Shown here in pieces: positions 9,015-16,335 of a stretch of DNA of 35,319 nt. Under the pieces are notes generated by a model. It saw only the letters and a list, made by a program, of their open reading frames with translations, made no database searches and was not told the origin of the DNA. The stretch's first letter is position 1. Each line of letters opens with the position of its first letter. The DNA lies in the NCBI GenBank assembly GCA_905197435.1, contig CAJJYX010000008.1, positions 1 to 35,319 of the forward strand, written 5' to 3'. Made by a program: the position numbers and the translations under genes. This DNA comes from an uncultured Bacteroides sp. (GTDB lineage: Bacteria; Bacteroidota; Bacteroidia; Bacteroidales; Bacteroidaceae).

Positions 9015-9102
9015 CGACAAGCAATGCTTTGAGGCATAACAAGCAATGTTCTGAGGCATGACAGGCAATGTTTTGGAGCATGACAAGCAATGTTCTGGAA
9101 TC
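9015..9102. repeat. Tandem array 2: four copies of a 22-bp repeat inside the cobalamin operon
   Basis: Units begin at 9015, 9037, 9059 and 9081, exactly 22 bp apart. The core on the + strand is TGACAAGCAATGTTCTG followed by GAGGCA or a close variant. Unlike array 1, no convincing inverted repeat is centred in the unit. The array occupies most of the 150-bp gap between cobJ-cbiC (stop at 9114) and cbiET (start at 8963), genes that otherwise look co-transcribed. No -7 box was seen between the array and cbiET. Confidence 0.9.
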
Positions 9103-9113
9103 TCTCTCTTTAT

Positions 9114-10523
9114 TCAGACATCCCTTCCGGGGCGGAGCTGCTCTGCATCGTTATAACACAGCACGGAGTTGACCAGCGTGGCAGCCAGGTTGCTGCCTCC
9201 CTTGCGTCCTTCTACGATAATCTTGGGTATTTCCGTAAACGGCTTCACCATGTGTTTGGATTCCTGCACATGTACAAAGCCCACCGGTGCGGCAACAATG
9301 CCTGCCGGGTGTGCTTTTCCTTTGCGTATCAGGTCGCAGAGTTCCATAAGGGCGGTGGGAGCGTTGCCGAATACAAAGAATGCATCAGGATGCTCCTCCA
9401 CAGCCAGGCGGATGCCTGCCTGGGTACGGGTAATGCCTTTTCCGGCAGCCATCGCCGCCGTGCGTGGGTCGGCAAGGTAGCATTTCACTTCCATGCCCAA
9501 CCGTTGCAAGGCTCCTTTGCGGATGCCGCTGGCCGCCATCGTGACGTCTGTGACAATCGTCTTGATTTCGCCTTTTTCGACGGCTTGATACAGGGAAGCT
9601 ACGGCACCTTCGTCGGTATGCAGCAGATTCTCCATCTCAAAGTCGGCGGTGGTATGTATGGCATGGAGCAGGGCCCATTTATGGTCGAGGGGGATATCCT
9701 TGTTCTTCAGTTCTTTCTCGATGGTGCGGAAACTGCGGATCATGATGTCCTGTCCGATGCCCTTGGCTTCCGTTTCCGTGTCCCGGTAATATCCGCGTGG
9801 GGTGATGAAGGCACCGTTCCATTCGTAGGACTGTGAATTGCCTATCAGTACTACCGTAAACATATCCACTTCTTCGGGATTGAAATCTCCCAGCGTGGTG
9901 ATGTGTACCGTTTGCTCCGGACGTCCGGCTTGGCGCACATATCCCACGGGTGTTTCCGGAGCGCGCCCTTCTTGCAGGAAGAGCTCTTTCAAACGGTAGA
10001 GCTGCCAGTAGCGTCCTTCACTTTTGGGGTTGTAGACTGCCGTCACGAAGTCGGCGGCAGCGGCTGCGACGATACGCTTTTCAATGCGCTCCCAGGGAGT
10101 CATCAGGTCCGAAAGGGAGATTACGCAGAAATCATGTCCTACGGGAGCGCCCAGCAGTGAGGCGGCCTTTTGGAAAGCGCTGATACCCGGCAGTGAGACG
10201 ATTTCGACGTCACTGCCCCTTTCCCGCTTCATCTCGTAGACAAGCGGAGTCATGCCGTAGATGCCCGCATCACCGGAACTGATGACGCAGACCGTCTTTC
10301 CCTGTTCCGCCAGTTCGAAGGCTTGTTCGGCACGGGCACGTTCCCGCTTCATGCCGGTATCTATACATGTTGTTTCGGGGTGGAGGTAAGGAGCCACAAA
10401 CTGGAAATAGTATTTATATCCCACCACCACATCTGATTCTTGCAAAGCGGAAATTACAGCAGGAGTTATGTCCGATTCATTGCCCGGCCCGATGCCGGCA
10501 ACAATTATTTTGGAATGTTTCAT
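9114..10523 (-). CDS. cobJ: Fused precorrin-3B C17-methyltransferase (CobJ/CbiH) and precorrin-8X methylmutase (CbiC/CobH)
   Basis: A 469-residue fusion and first gene of the cobalamin operon. CobJ/CbiH (1 to about 245) carries out the C17 methylation linked to ring contraction; visible motifs are VAGIGPGNESDITPA (8-22), SSGDAGIYGM (82-91) and YNPKSEGR (164-171). CbiC (from about 256) moves the methyl group from C11 to C12 to give cobyrinate; His290 in LLHAIHTTADFE fits the catalytic histidine region, followed by IVTDVTMAASGI (323-334). I chose the ATG at 10523 because the tetrapyrrole-methylase fold begins at MKHSKIIVAGIGPG. An upstream in-frame ATG at 10601 would add 26 unrelated residues and would lie upstream of the -7 box. 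Confidence 0.92.
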   Translation of the reverse strand: MKHSKIIVAGIGPGNESDITPAVISALQESDVVVGYKYYFQFVAPYLHPETTCIDTGMKRERARAEQAFELAEQGKTVCVISSGDAGIYGMTPLVYEMKRERGSDVEIVSLPGISAFQKAASLLGAPVGHDFCVISLSDLMTPWERIEKRIVAAAAADFVTAVYNPKSEGRYWQLYRLKELFLQEGRAPETPVGYVRQAGRPEQTVHITTLGDFNPEEVDMFTVVLIGNSQSYEWNGAFITPRGYYRDTETEAKGIGQDIMIRSFRTIEKELKNKDIPLDHKWALLHAIHTTADFEMENLLHTDEGAVASLYQAVEKGEIKTIVTDVTMAASGIRKGALQRLGMEVKCYLADPRTAAMAAGKGITRTQAGIRLAVEEHPDAFFVFGNAPTALMELCDLIRKGKAHPAGIVAAPVGFVHVQESKHMVKPFTEIPKIIVEGRKGGSNLAATLVNSVLCYNDAEQLRPGRDV

Positions 10524-10545
10524 ATCTGTATGTTCTATTGGCATA

Positions 10546-10553
10546 CAAAGATA
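10546..10553 (-). promoter_or_regulatory. Bacteroides -7 box of the cobalamin biosynthesis operon
   Basis: On the - strand this reads TATCTTTG, a full match to the Bacteroides sigma-factor -7 consensus TAnnTTTG, 22 bases before the cobJ-cbiC start. A good -33 TTTG at the usual spacing is not evident. No B12-box sequence (GACCTGCC type) occurs between here and the start, so this operon does not appear to be preceded by a cobalamin riboswitch. Confidence 0.55.
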
Positions 10554-10575
10554 GGACTTATATTTGATGAAACCG

Positions 10576-10618
10576 AAAAAACTCTGCGCTAATCTGTGCA
10601 ATCGGCGTTTCTTAGCGC
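10576..10618 (-). terminator. Probable intrinsic terminator of the araC-type gene
   Basis: Directly after the regulator's stop codon the - strand has GCGCTAA, a loop of 19 bases, TTAGCGC and, after three bases, a run of six T. The stem is 7 bp and the loop is long, so strength is uncertain. It would keep the regulator transcript separate from the cobalamin operon. Confidence 0.45.
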
Positions 10619-11518
10619 TTAGATTTGCAAGTGCCGGTATTCGCTTGGCGTGTAGCCCACATTCTTCTTGAACACACGGTTGAAGTGTTGCGAATACTGA
10701 TACCCCAGTTCGTAGGCAATCTGGCTGACAGTTTTCTCGCTTCCAATAATCATCTCCTTGGCCAGGTCGATGATTTTGTTCTGGATATATTCCTGTGCCG
10801 TCTTCCCGGTTTCCTTCTTTACCAAGTCTCCGAAATAATTGGGAGAGAGGAATACCTGGTCTGCAAAGTATTTCACGGAGGGAAGCCCGTCGGTTTGCGG
10901 TTTGTCGCTCTGGAAATAGTTGTCTATCAGTGCTTCGAATTTCGTCAGGATGTCCTTGTTTGCAGCCGAGCGGGTGATGAACTGGCGTTCGTAGAAGCGC
11001 ATGCAGTAGTCCAGCAGCAGTTCGATGTTCCGTGCAATCAGGCCTTTGCTGTGCTTGTCGATGGGATGCTGGGTTTCCAGTTTGATTTTTTTCAGGCAGT
11101 CGAGGAAGATTTCTTTTTCTTCTTCGGACAGGTGCAGCGCCTCATTGGAGGAGTAGGAGAAGAAGGAGTATTGCTTTATCCCTTGTCCCAGCGAGGTGCC
11201 TTTTATCAAGTCGGGGTGGAACAGCAGGCCGAAGGCGCTGGGCTGCACACCTTCCAGCATATTGACTTCGGTTACCTGCCCCGGGGCAAAGCTGGTTACC
11301 GTGCCTTCCTGGTAATCGTAAAACTGTTTCCCATAGCGTATGTCTCCGCATTTGGTGTTCTTGAGGAAAAGGGCATATACACCGTAGTTCATCGTGAAAT
11401 GCCTGGGGAATCCGGTCGCTTCGGACAAATCGACTACGCTGACCAGCGGGTGTAGGGTCTCAAGACCGAACATCTTGTTGTATTGGTCTACAGTATTGAG
11501 TTTGATTACTTCTTCCAT
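10619..11518 (-). CDS. AraC-family transcriptional regulator
   Basis: Cytoplasmic DNA-binding protein of 299 residues. The C-terminal 100 residues form the double helix-turn-helix of AraC/XylS: YFADQVFLSPNYFGDLVKK (first HTH), then the linking helix, and ISQIAYELGYQYSQHF-type second HTH (sequence VSQIAYELGYQYSQHFNRVF) ending TPSEYRHLQI. The N-terminal part is a cupin-like sensor domain with no ligand motif I recognise. The ATG at 11518 is chosen because an in-frame ATG at 11665 would require translating through the terminator hairpin at 11591-11644 and adds residues with no family similarity. It has its own -7 box and is flanked by terminators. Its position upstream of the cobalamin operon makes it a candidate regulator of that operon or of the chelatase locus. 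Confidence 0.9.
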   Translation of the reverse strand: MEEVIKLNTVDQYNKMFGLETLHPLVSVVDLSEATGFPRHFTMNYGVYALFLKNTKCGDIRYGKQFYDYQEGTVTSFAPGQVTEVNMLEGVQPSAFGLLFHPDLIKGTSLGQGIKQYSFFSYSSNEALHLSEEEKEIFLDCLKKIKLETQHPIDKHSKGLIARNIELLLDYCMRFYERQFITRSAANKDILTKFEALIDNYFQSDKPQTDGLPSVKYFADQVFLSPNYFGDLVKKETGKTAQEYIQNKIIDLAKEMIIGSEKTVSQIAYELGYQYSQHFNRVFKKNVGYTPSEYRHLQI

Positions 11519-11540
11519 AAGTGTTTCATTTAGTTTTCTA

Positions 11541-11548
11541 CAAATATA
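11541..11548 (-). promoter_or_regulatory. -7 box for the AraC-type regulator
   Basis: The - strand reads TATATTTG, matching TAnnTTTG, 22 bases before the chosen start at 11518. This supports the shorter start. No clear -33 element is seen. Confidence 0.5.
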
Positions 11549-11590
11549 GGGAATTATCTGAAAAGTCGTATATCGAGGAGGCGGAATCAC

Positions 11591-11644
11591 TAAAAAAGAG
11601 CTGCACCCTTTCTCCGGATAGCTATCCGGGGCAAAGGGTGCAGC
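11591..11644 (-). terminator. Strong intrinsic terminator after the envelope metal locus
   Basis: Long hairpin with outer arms GCTGCACCCTTT and AAAGGGTGCAGC (12 bp, perfect) and an inner perfect 16-bp palindrome CCGGATAGCTATCCGG. On the - strand it is followed by CTC and a run of six T. It lies about 75 bases downstream of the cbiK stop at 11719 and marks the 3' end of the long - strand locus. The stretch 11645-11718 between them shows nothing else. Confidence 0.9.
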
Positions 11645-11718
11645 CTTGGAACGGGGGGTGCCCAAACTCTGGCAGGCATCTCATGCTGTCGTGCAGGACA
11701 TAGTGGAGCGTCTGTTTA

Positions 11719-12540
11719 TCAATCTTTTAGCATGGCTTTGATGTGCTCCGTATATATCTGCCGGATGGCTTTGTTCTCACCCAGTCCCTGCATGCGTACA
11801 TTTACTTGATAGCCCTGCTTTTCGAGTTCCGTTTTCCACACACCGGCAATATCTTCCTTGGTATGGTTGCCGCACACCAGCAGCAACGGAATCAGGGTCA
11901 CGCTCTTGGGGCGTGTCTCTTTCAGTTGCAGCAGGGTTGCGTCCAGGGTGGGGTATCCTTCGATGGTGCTGACGTGGAATTTCTTCAGGCCATGGGCTTT
12001 CATCATGAAGTCGAGCATGGCGTAAGTGGCTGTACTGGGCAGTTGGTTGCCATGTCCCACATAGACGATGTCCTCTTTCTTCTCCGGTTGTTCGGCGGTC
12101 AGTATATCAATCACTTTCTCGCAGTCCTCCACAGAATAGAGCAGGGGATTTCCTATTCTTATCTCCTTGAAGAAAGGGCGGAGTTGGTCCGCGTCCCTGC
12201 GGACGGACGCCATCTCACCGCCTTCAATCAAGGTAGTGCTCTGTACATAGACTGTCTGATAACCTTCGGCGCGGAGTTTCAGCAGTGCATCCGTGGGGCT
12301 GTCTTTGTGCACGCCCTCTTTGGCAAGTCTTTTCCGTACAATCGGCGAGATGTATGCCTCGCGTACAGTAAACTGCGGAAAGGCTTCCTGTACTTCACGG
12401 GTCACGACGTCGAGCGTCAAGGCGCGTGTCTGGGGGTCCGAACTGCCATAATGGGTGATGAGCACAGCCGCCTTCTCCTCTTGTGCAAAGGAGAAGAGGC
12501 TGGTGCTGAACAAACAGAGAATGATGAGACAATATTTCAT
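11719..12540 (-). CDS. cbiK: Exported CbiK-type anaerobic cobalt chelatase (copy 1)
   Basis: Protein of 273 residues with a signal peptide (MKYCLIILCLFSTSLFSFAQ), so it acts in the periplasm. The rest is the CbiK sirohydrochlorin cobaltochelatase fold. The two metal-site histidines are visible as His163 (YVGHGNQ) and His226 (VCGNHTKED), with Glu194 in STIEGYPT. An exported CbiK is known from Desulfovibrio vulgaris, where it binds heme and a transport role was proposed. Here the gene follows a TonB receptor by 33 bases and is the last gene before a strong terminator. It may insert or remove metal from an imported tetrapyrrole. Whether it serves B12 synthesis directly is doubtful because sirohydrochlorin is cytoplasmic. 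Confidence 0.9.
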   Translation of the reverse strand: MKYCLIILCLFSTSLFSFAQEEKAAVLITHYGSSDPQTRALTLDVVTREVQEAFPQFTVREAYISPIVRKRLAKEGVHKDSPTDALLKLRAEGYQTVYVQSTTLIEGGEMASVRRDADQLRPFFKEIRIGNPLLYSVEDCEKVIDILTAEQPEKKEDIVYVGHGNQLPSTATYAMLDFMMKAHGLKKFHVSTIEGYPTLDATLLQLKETRPKSVTLIPLLLVCGNHTKEDIAGVWKTELEKQGYQVNVRMQGLGENKAIRQIYTEHIKAMLKD

Positions 12541-12573
12541 AATGGTTGTTGTTTCTGAATGCGTATGGAAAGA

Positions 12574-14637
12574 TTATTTTAATCTGAGTGCCAGGCTGAC
12601 TACTACCGAACGTCCCGGAGAGTACAAGGCGAAATTCTTGCTCAGAGGACGGTTGTCTCTCTTGTTGAATATGTTGTCTATGCCTATTCCCGGTTCGACG
12701 ACAAAGTTGCGGAAGCCGTCGAAGGTATGGCGGGTGTTGAGGTTCCAGATGCCGTAGCCCGGAGCATCGCCGTCCGCATCACCCGGATAGTAGACCTTGC
12801 TTTGCAGACGGGCGTTCAGGTTGAGGTTCAAGGTATAGTCATTCCAACTGTGTGCATAGTTTCCGGTGATGGTGGCAGTATGGCGTATGCTGCGTTCGAT
12901 GTTTTGCCATTCGCCTCCTTCGTTCATGCCGCGTCCGTAGGCATAGGTATAGTTTCCTGCCAGGGTGAAGCCGGGGAACAGATTGGCGTTCAGGTTCACT
13001 TCAACTCCCTTGACGGTGGCTTTCTCGAAGTTGAAGTAGTTCTTGACGCTGATTTTGCTTGTCGCTACTCCGTCCATCTCCGGGAATTCTTGCCGCAACT
13101 GGTTTTGTTCGGCTTCTGTCAAATCGTTGAACTTGGTGGATTTGGAAGTTACCATGTTCTTTACAAAATTCAAGTAGCCGGTCACGGAAGCGCTGAAGCG
13201 GTTGGTGCGGTATTCCATGTTGATGGAGTAGTAGTTGCTGTATTCCGGGTCCAGATTCTCGTCACCCAGGGAAACGGTGTACCGGCTGCCCATCTGCTTG
13301 AACATGTGGTAGTAGAGTTCGTCGATTCCCGGAACACGGAAACCGGCGGCATAGGTGGCGCGTATGTTGAAGTCGCCGATATTGTACATGGCAGACACCT
13401 TGGGGCTGAACCGTCCGCCGGCCTGTTCGTGATGGTCGTAGCGTACTCCCACAATACCGGTCAGGTGGTTCCAAAGTTTCACCTCATGTTGTCCGTAGGC
13501 TGATGCGGTATAGACTCCTTTGTCCAAATCGGAATCCGGACGGAAAAGTACTTCGCGGCGGTAGTCTATGCCGAATACGGTGGTACTGTTTGTCGTAAAG
13601 CCGAAGATACCTTTCAGTTCGGCATCATGGAATTTCTGACGTTTGGTGAGGGCGTATTGTCCGGGCAGGTACCCGCTGTTTTCTACCAGATACTTGTAGC
13701 GTGAGGCATAGTTGTTGCCCGAATAGTCAAACTGGAGTACATTTCGTTTGCTCAGTTTGTATTTGGCGCCTGCTCCCCAGTTGTAGGCTTCGTAGGTGGT
13801 GTTGTAATTGCTTCCTCCACTGATGTCCTTGCGGGTTACCGGACGTTCGAGCCCGCGGTTGTAATATCCGCCGTCGGCATAGAAGGAAAGTTTGTCTGTT
13901 GCATCATAGGTGAACCTCTGCGACAGATTGTTTGAGCTGTAACCGATGGACAGCGGAGCAATTGTCTCGCTTAGTTCGTCGCCGCTTTCTGTCAGATGGC
14001 TGTTTTGCCAACCGTCGGAATGGTCATATTTATAAGAGGTATATGAACCTATTTTCCCTTGCGCGATGTCCAGGTTCAGTCCTTGAGAGAACTGGTTCTT
14101 TCGGGTATAACGGCTGTTGCTGCTGAATGCCACCACATCTTTCGGGTCGTTGGTGATGATATTGATTACACCGCCGATGGCATCCGAACCGTAGAGGGAA
14201 GAGGCGGCTCCGTTCAGTACCTCTATACGTTTGACGCGGGTCATGTCAATCTGATTGAGGTCTATGTTTCCGGATATGTCTCCCGTAACCTTGCGTCCGT
14301 TGACCAATATCAGTACATGCTTGTTGGAGAGTCCGTTCATCATCAGGTAGGAACCCATTGCATTCGGGCGGAAGGAGAGCGAGGGCACCATCATTGTCAA
14401 GGCTTCCTGGAAGTCGGTGATGCCGGCACGTTTTATTTCGTTGGCCGTAATGACCGATACCGGAGCCGGGGTGTTCTTTAATCGCTGATGCGTACCCGTA
14501 CCCGTTACTACGACCGGATTCAATTCATAAGTCTTTTTGGTCATGTCGTTGCTGTCGCCTTTGTCTGCTTGTGCATAGGCACCTGTGGCGATGATTCCAC
14601 CCATAAAGAGGGCTGTGAAAAGTTTTTGCTTTATCAT
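12574..14637 (-). CDS. TonB-dependent outer-membrane receptor (heme/cobalamin type)
   Basis: Receptor of 687 residues. Signal peptide to about residue 23, TonB-box region around ELNPVVVTGTGT, plug domain with GRKVTGDISGNIDL and IEVLNGAASSLYGSDAIGG, and a 22-strand barrel ending RSVVVSLALRLK. It lacks the CarboxypepD_reg extension found on the second receptor in this locus. A FRVPGIDELYY segment followed by ENLDPEYS resembles the FRAP/NPNL region known from heme receptors such as HmuR, but the same region is shared with other small-ligand receptors, so the ligand cannot be fixed. It has its own promoter (14664-14694) and the cbiK gene follows at once. A corrinoid, heme or cobalt complex is the likely cargo. 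Confidence 0.88.
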   Translation of the reverse strand: MIKQKLFTALFMGGIIATGAYAQADKGDSNDMTKKTYELNPVVVTGTGTHQRLKNTPAPVSVITANEIKRAGITDFQEALTMMVPSLSFRPNAMGSYLMMNGLSNKHVLILVNGRKVTGDISGNIDLNQIDMTRVKRIEVLNGAASSLYGSDAIGGVINIITNDPKDVVAFSSNSRYTRKNQFSQGLNLDIAQGKIGSYTSYKYDHSDGWQNSHLTESGDELSETIAPLSIGYSSNNLSQRFTYDATDKLSFYADGGYYNRGLERPVTRKDISGGSNYNTTYEAYNWGAGAKYKLSKRNVLQFDYSGNNYASRYKYLVENSGYLPGQYALTKRQKFHDAELKGIFGFTTNSTTVFGIDYRREVLFRPDSDLDKGVYTASAYGQHEVKLWNHLTGIVGVRYDHHEQAGGRFSPKVSAMYNIGDFNIRATYAAGFRVPGIDELYYHMFKQMGSRYTVSLGDENLDPEYSNYYSINMEYRTNRFSASVTGYLNFVKNMVTSKSTKFNDLTEAEQNQLRQEFPEMDGVATSKISVKNYFNFEKATVKGVEVNLNANLFPGFTLAGNYTYAYGRGMNEGGEWQNIERSIRHTATITGNYAHSWNDYTLNLNLNARLQSKVYYPGDADGDAPGYGIWNLNTRHTFDGFRNFVVEPGIGIDNIFNKRDNRPLSKNFALYSPGRSVVVSLALRLK

Positions 14638-14663
14638 ATATTATCTTATTTTATATAACGCAG

Positions 14664-14694
14664 CAAAGGTACATACCATTATCGAGGGGTGAAA
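14664..14694 (-). promoter_or_regulatory. Internal promoter for the TonB receptor-cbiK pair
   Basis: On the - strand a -7 box TACCTTTG (14671-14664) is preceded, 19 bases upstream, by TTTC (14694-14691), close to the -33 TTTG. Its -7 box is 26 bases before the receptor start at 14637. A 16-bp motif shared with the promoter at 21818 lies 32 bases further upstream. Confidence 0.6.
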
Positions 14695-14726
14695 TACTTA
14701 ATAGTTGTTATACTCCGGTGGCAGAA

Positions 14727-14742
14727 TAGCCATTAGTAGGTA
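14727..14742. promoter_or_regulatory. Candidate operator, copy A of a shared 16-bp motif
   Basis: On the - strand this reads TACCTACTAATGGCTA. It matches the motif at 21849-21864 (read on the + strand) in 15 of 16 positions. The outer bases form a partial inverted repeat (TACC...GG-TA). It lies in the 113-bp gap before the TonB receptor gene. Confidence 0.5.
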
Positions 14743-14750
14743 CTGCTTTC

Positions 14751-15083
14751 CTATTCCGGCACATAGATAATCTCTCCATTCTCAAGCTGATAGGCAACTC
14801 CCACTTTCTTTCCTCTTTTGCCGGAGTTCCTTTGGTCTTCGCTGGGGGTGTATTTCTTGATTTCCTGTCCCTCTTTGGTAATGATTTCCATGTTCTCCTT
14901 TCCGGGATTCTTCACCATGGTGAAGTCTTCTTTGGAAAGCATCTCCGTCATGTTGAAGCGGGAGACGAGGGCCACCATCAAGGCGACGGCAAAGACCATC
15001 GCTACATCAAAAAGATTGGCTACCGTGCCCATGGGGTCGGAGTCTGAGTCGCCGTGCAGCAAACTGTTCCTCTTTCTCTTCAT
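14751..15083 (-). CDS. DUF2149 membrane protein (HmuV-like, ExbD-like helix)
   Basis: Small protein of 110 residues with one transmembrane helix (about 24-40, FDVAMVFAVALMVALVS) and a periplasmic tail. The aspartate at the start of the helix (Asp26) is placed like the proton-carrying aspartate of ExbD/TolR/MotB proteins, which suggests it partners the MotA/TolQ/ExbB protein encoded 17 bases upstream. DUF2149 proteins accompany CobN-like chelatases in Bacteroidetes and archaea, and this one corresponds in order to HmuV of the Porphyromonas hmuYRSTUV locus. The likely role is coupling proton motive force to the membrane-anchored chelatase; this is inference. Confidence 0.82.
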   Translation of the reverse strand: MKRKRNSLLHGDSDSDPMGTVANLFDVAMVFAVALMVALVSRFNMTEMLSKEDFTMVKNPGKENMEIITKEGQEIKKYTPSEDQRNSGKRGKKVGVAYQLENGEIIYVPE

Positions 15084-15100
15084 TGTTTTCGTATTGTTGG

Positions 15101-15712
15101 TCAGTTATTCCTTTTTTCGCCTGCTTGGCCGCTTATCACTTTGTACAGATATTCCAGGTCATTCATTTCGCGGGCATACCAGCGCTGTTTCACTTGCAGG
15201 GTGATGACGCCGACGGCAGCGATGACCAGTCCCACCACCGTGGTGGCGAAGGCCACCTGCATGTTATAGGCCATGGAGGAGATGTCCCCTTGTGCCAGCC
15301 CCACCAGTGCAGGACCCATCGGGATAAGGGTGCCCATCAGCCCTAACATCGGACCCAGTTTGATGAAAGTACGCGAGCGTCCCAGCTCCTTCTCGGCATC
15401 CACCTCGTAGTTGGCCAACAGGTGTTCGCAGTAGGCGGCATCATCCCGGTGCGCAGACAATTTGGACAGGCTGCGGAGAAGAGGGGAGTTGCCTGCCGGC
15501 GGAAGTTGTTGCAGCAGTTCGTCCATGTTCCCTTGGGTGATGTTCTCCAGTGTTTCGGCAAATTGTTTCTGTATCTTCATCCGCTGGTAGAACTCACCGA
15601 AGAAACCTCCTGCAAGGATGATGGCACGCAGAAAGAACAGGAGCAGCAGGACAACGACGGGAACCAGCAGCCCGTTTGAAATCCAGAACAGTGTGTTTGA
15701 GATTGTTTCCAT
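15101..15712 (-). CDS. MotA/TolQ/ExbB proton-channel family protein (HmuU-like)
   Basis: Inner-membrane protein of 203 residues with three transmembrane segments: about 10-35 (LLVPVVVLLLLFFLRAIIL), about 118-140 and about 148-172 (VAFATTVVGLVIAAVGVITL). The second carries the family motif LGPMLGLMGTLIPMGPAL and the third the TTVVGL stretch that lines the channel in ExbB/TolQ. It lies between the small polytopic protein and the DUF2149 protein downstream of the CobN-like gene, the same order as in hmuSTUV. It is probably not the general ExbB of the cell but a dedicated energiser of the chelatase module. Confidence 0.9.
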   Translation of the reverse strand: METISNTLFWISNGLLVPVVVLLLLFFLRAIILAGGFFGEFYQRMKIQKQFAETLENITQGNMDELLQQLPPAGNSPLLRSLSKLSAHRDDAAYCEHLLANYEVDAEKELGRSRTFIKLGPMLGLMGTLIPMGPALVGLAQGDISSMAYNMQVAFATTVVGLVIAAVGVITLQVKQRWYAREMNDLEYLYKVISGQAGEKRNN

Positions 15713-15747
15713 TGTATATTATTTAATCTTTAATCTTTTAATTCGTT

Positions 15748-16305
15748 TCAATAACCCGTGGCAATGATGCTCAATATGACAATGAAGATATTGACGATGA
15801 ACAGTATCTCCAAGCGCAGTGGCTTGCCACCGATGGCATACCGCAGCAAACGGCTTCCCACACCGACTGCAAGGAAAGTAACGCCGGCTGCCATCCATGA
15901 GAGGCTGCCGAAGTCCAGACCGGGAAACGTAAAGAGCAGCAGTGCCAGGACGTAGCATATTACTCCCCCTATCAGTATGCCGGGGTATAGTTTCAGGAAG
16001 AGGGTGACCGCTTGCTTGAAAGCCGTGTTACGGGTACGCATTTCTGCAAAGCAGTCGAAACAGAAAGCTATCATCACGGCTGCTTCCAACGTGACGCATA
16101 CCGATAGGTTCAGCATTTGCGGACGGGAGGCAAAGAAAGCCGCCATCACAGTCTTGGACTGTTCCGTCATCCATGGAGTGACCAGCCATGCGAACAAGGC
16201 ACAGCCGGCGGCAGCCGTCCACATTCCCCAGCGGGGATAGAACCCTACCTTCAGCAGAAACCCGAGGGCGATGAATATGGCTAATAAATGAATGACGTAT
16301 TCCAT
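15748..16305 (-). CDS. Small polytopic inner-membrane protein (HmuT-like)
   Basis: Protein of 185 residues with about five hydrophobic segments (roughly 3-20, 26-45, 67-87, 106-128, 133-150 and 164-183, the last two short). No enzymatic motif is recognised. A FCFDCFAEM segment holds two cysteines near the middle. It sits between the CobN-like chelatase (30 bases upstream) and the MotA/TolQ/ExbB gene, which matches the position of the uncharacterised HmuT in Porphyromonas-type hmu loci. It may be a membrane partner of the chelatase or a permease for the released metal; nothing in the sequence decides. Confidence 0.75.
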   Translation of the reverse strand: MEYVIHLLAIFIALGFLLKVGFYPRWGMWTAAAGCALFAWLVTPWMTEQSKTVMAAFFASRPQMLNLSVCVTLEAAVMIAFCFDCFAEMRTRNTAFKQAVTLFLKLYPGILIGGVICYVLALLLFTFPGLDFGSLSWMAAGVTFLAVGVGSRLLRYAIGGKPLRLEILFIVNIFIVILSIIATGY

Positions 16306-16335
16306 AATACTGCTCTGTGCATATCGAACTTCCCT

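Noticed and set aside
10524..10618. A second cobalamin riboswitch before the cobalamin biosynthesis operon
   Set aside because: The 95-bp gap is too short, and no B12 box or GGTGxAAxTCC core is present; only a -7 box and a terminator-like hairpin are seen.
11519..11665. An N-terminal extension of the AraC-type regulator from an ATG at 11665
   Set aside because: It would translate the terminator hairpin and lie upstream of the -7 box at 11541-11548; the added residues resemble nothing in the family.
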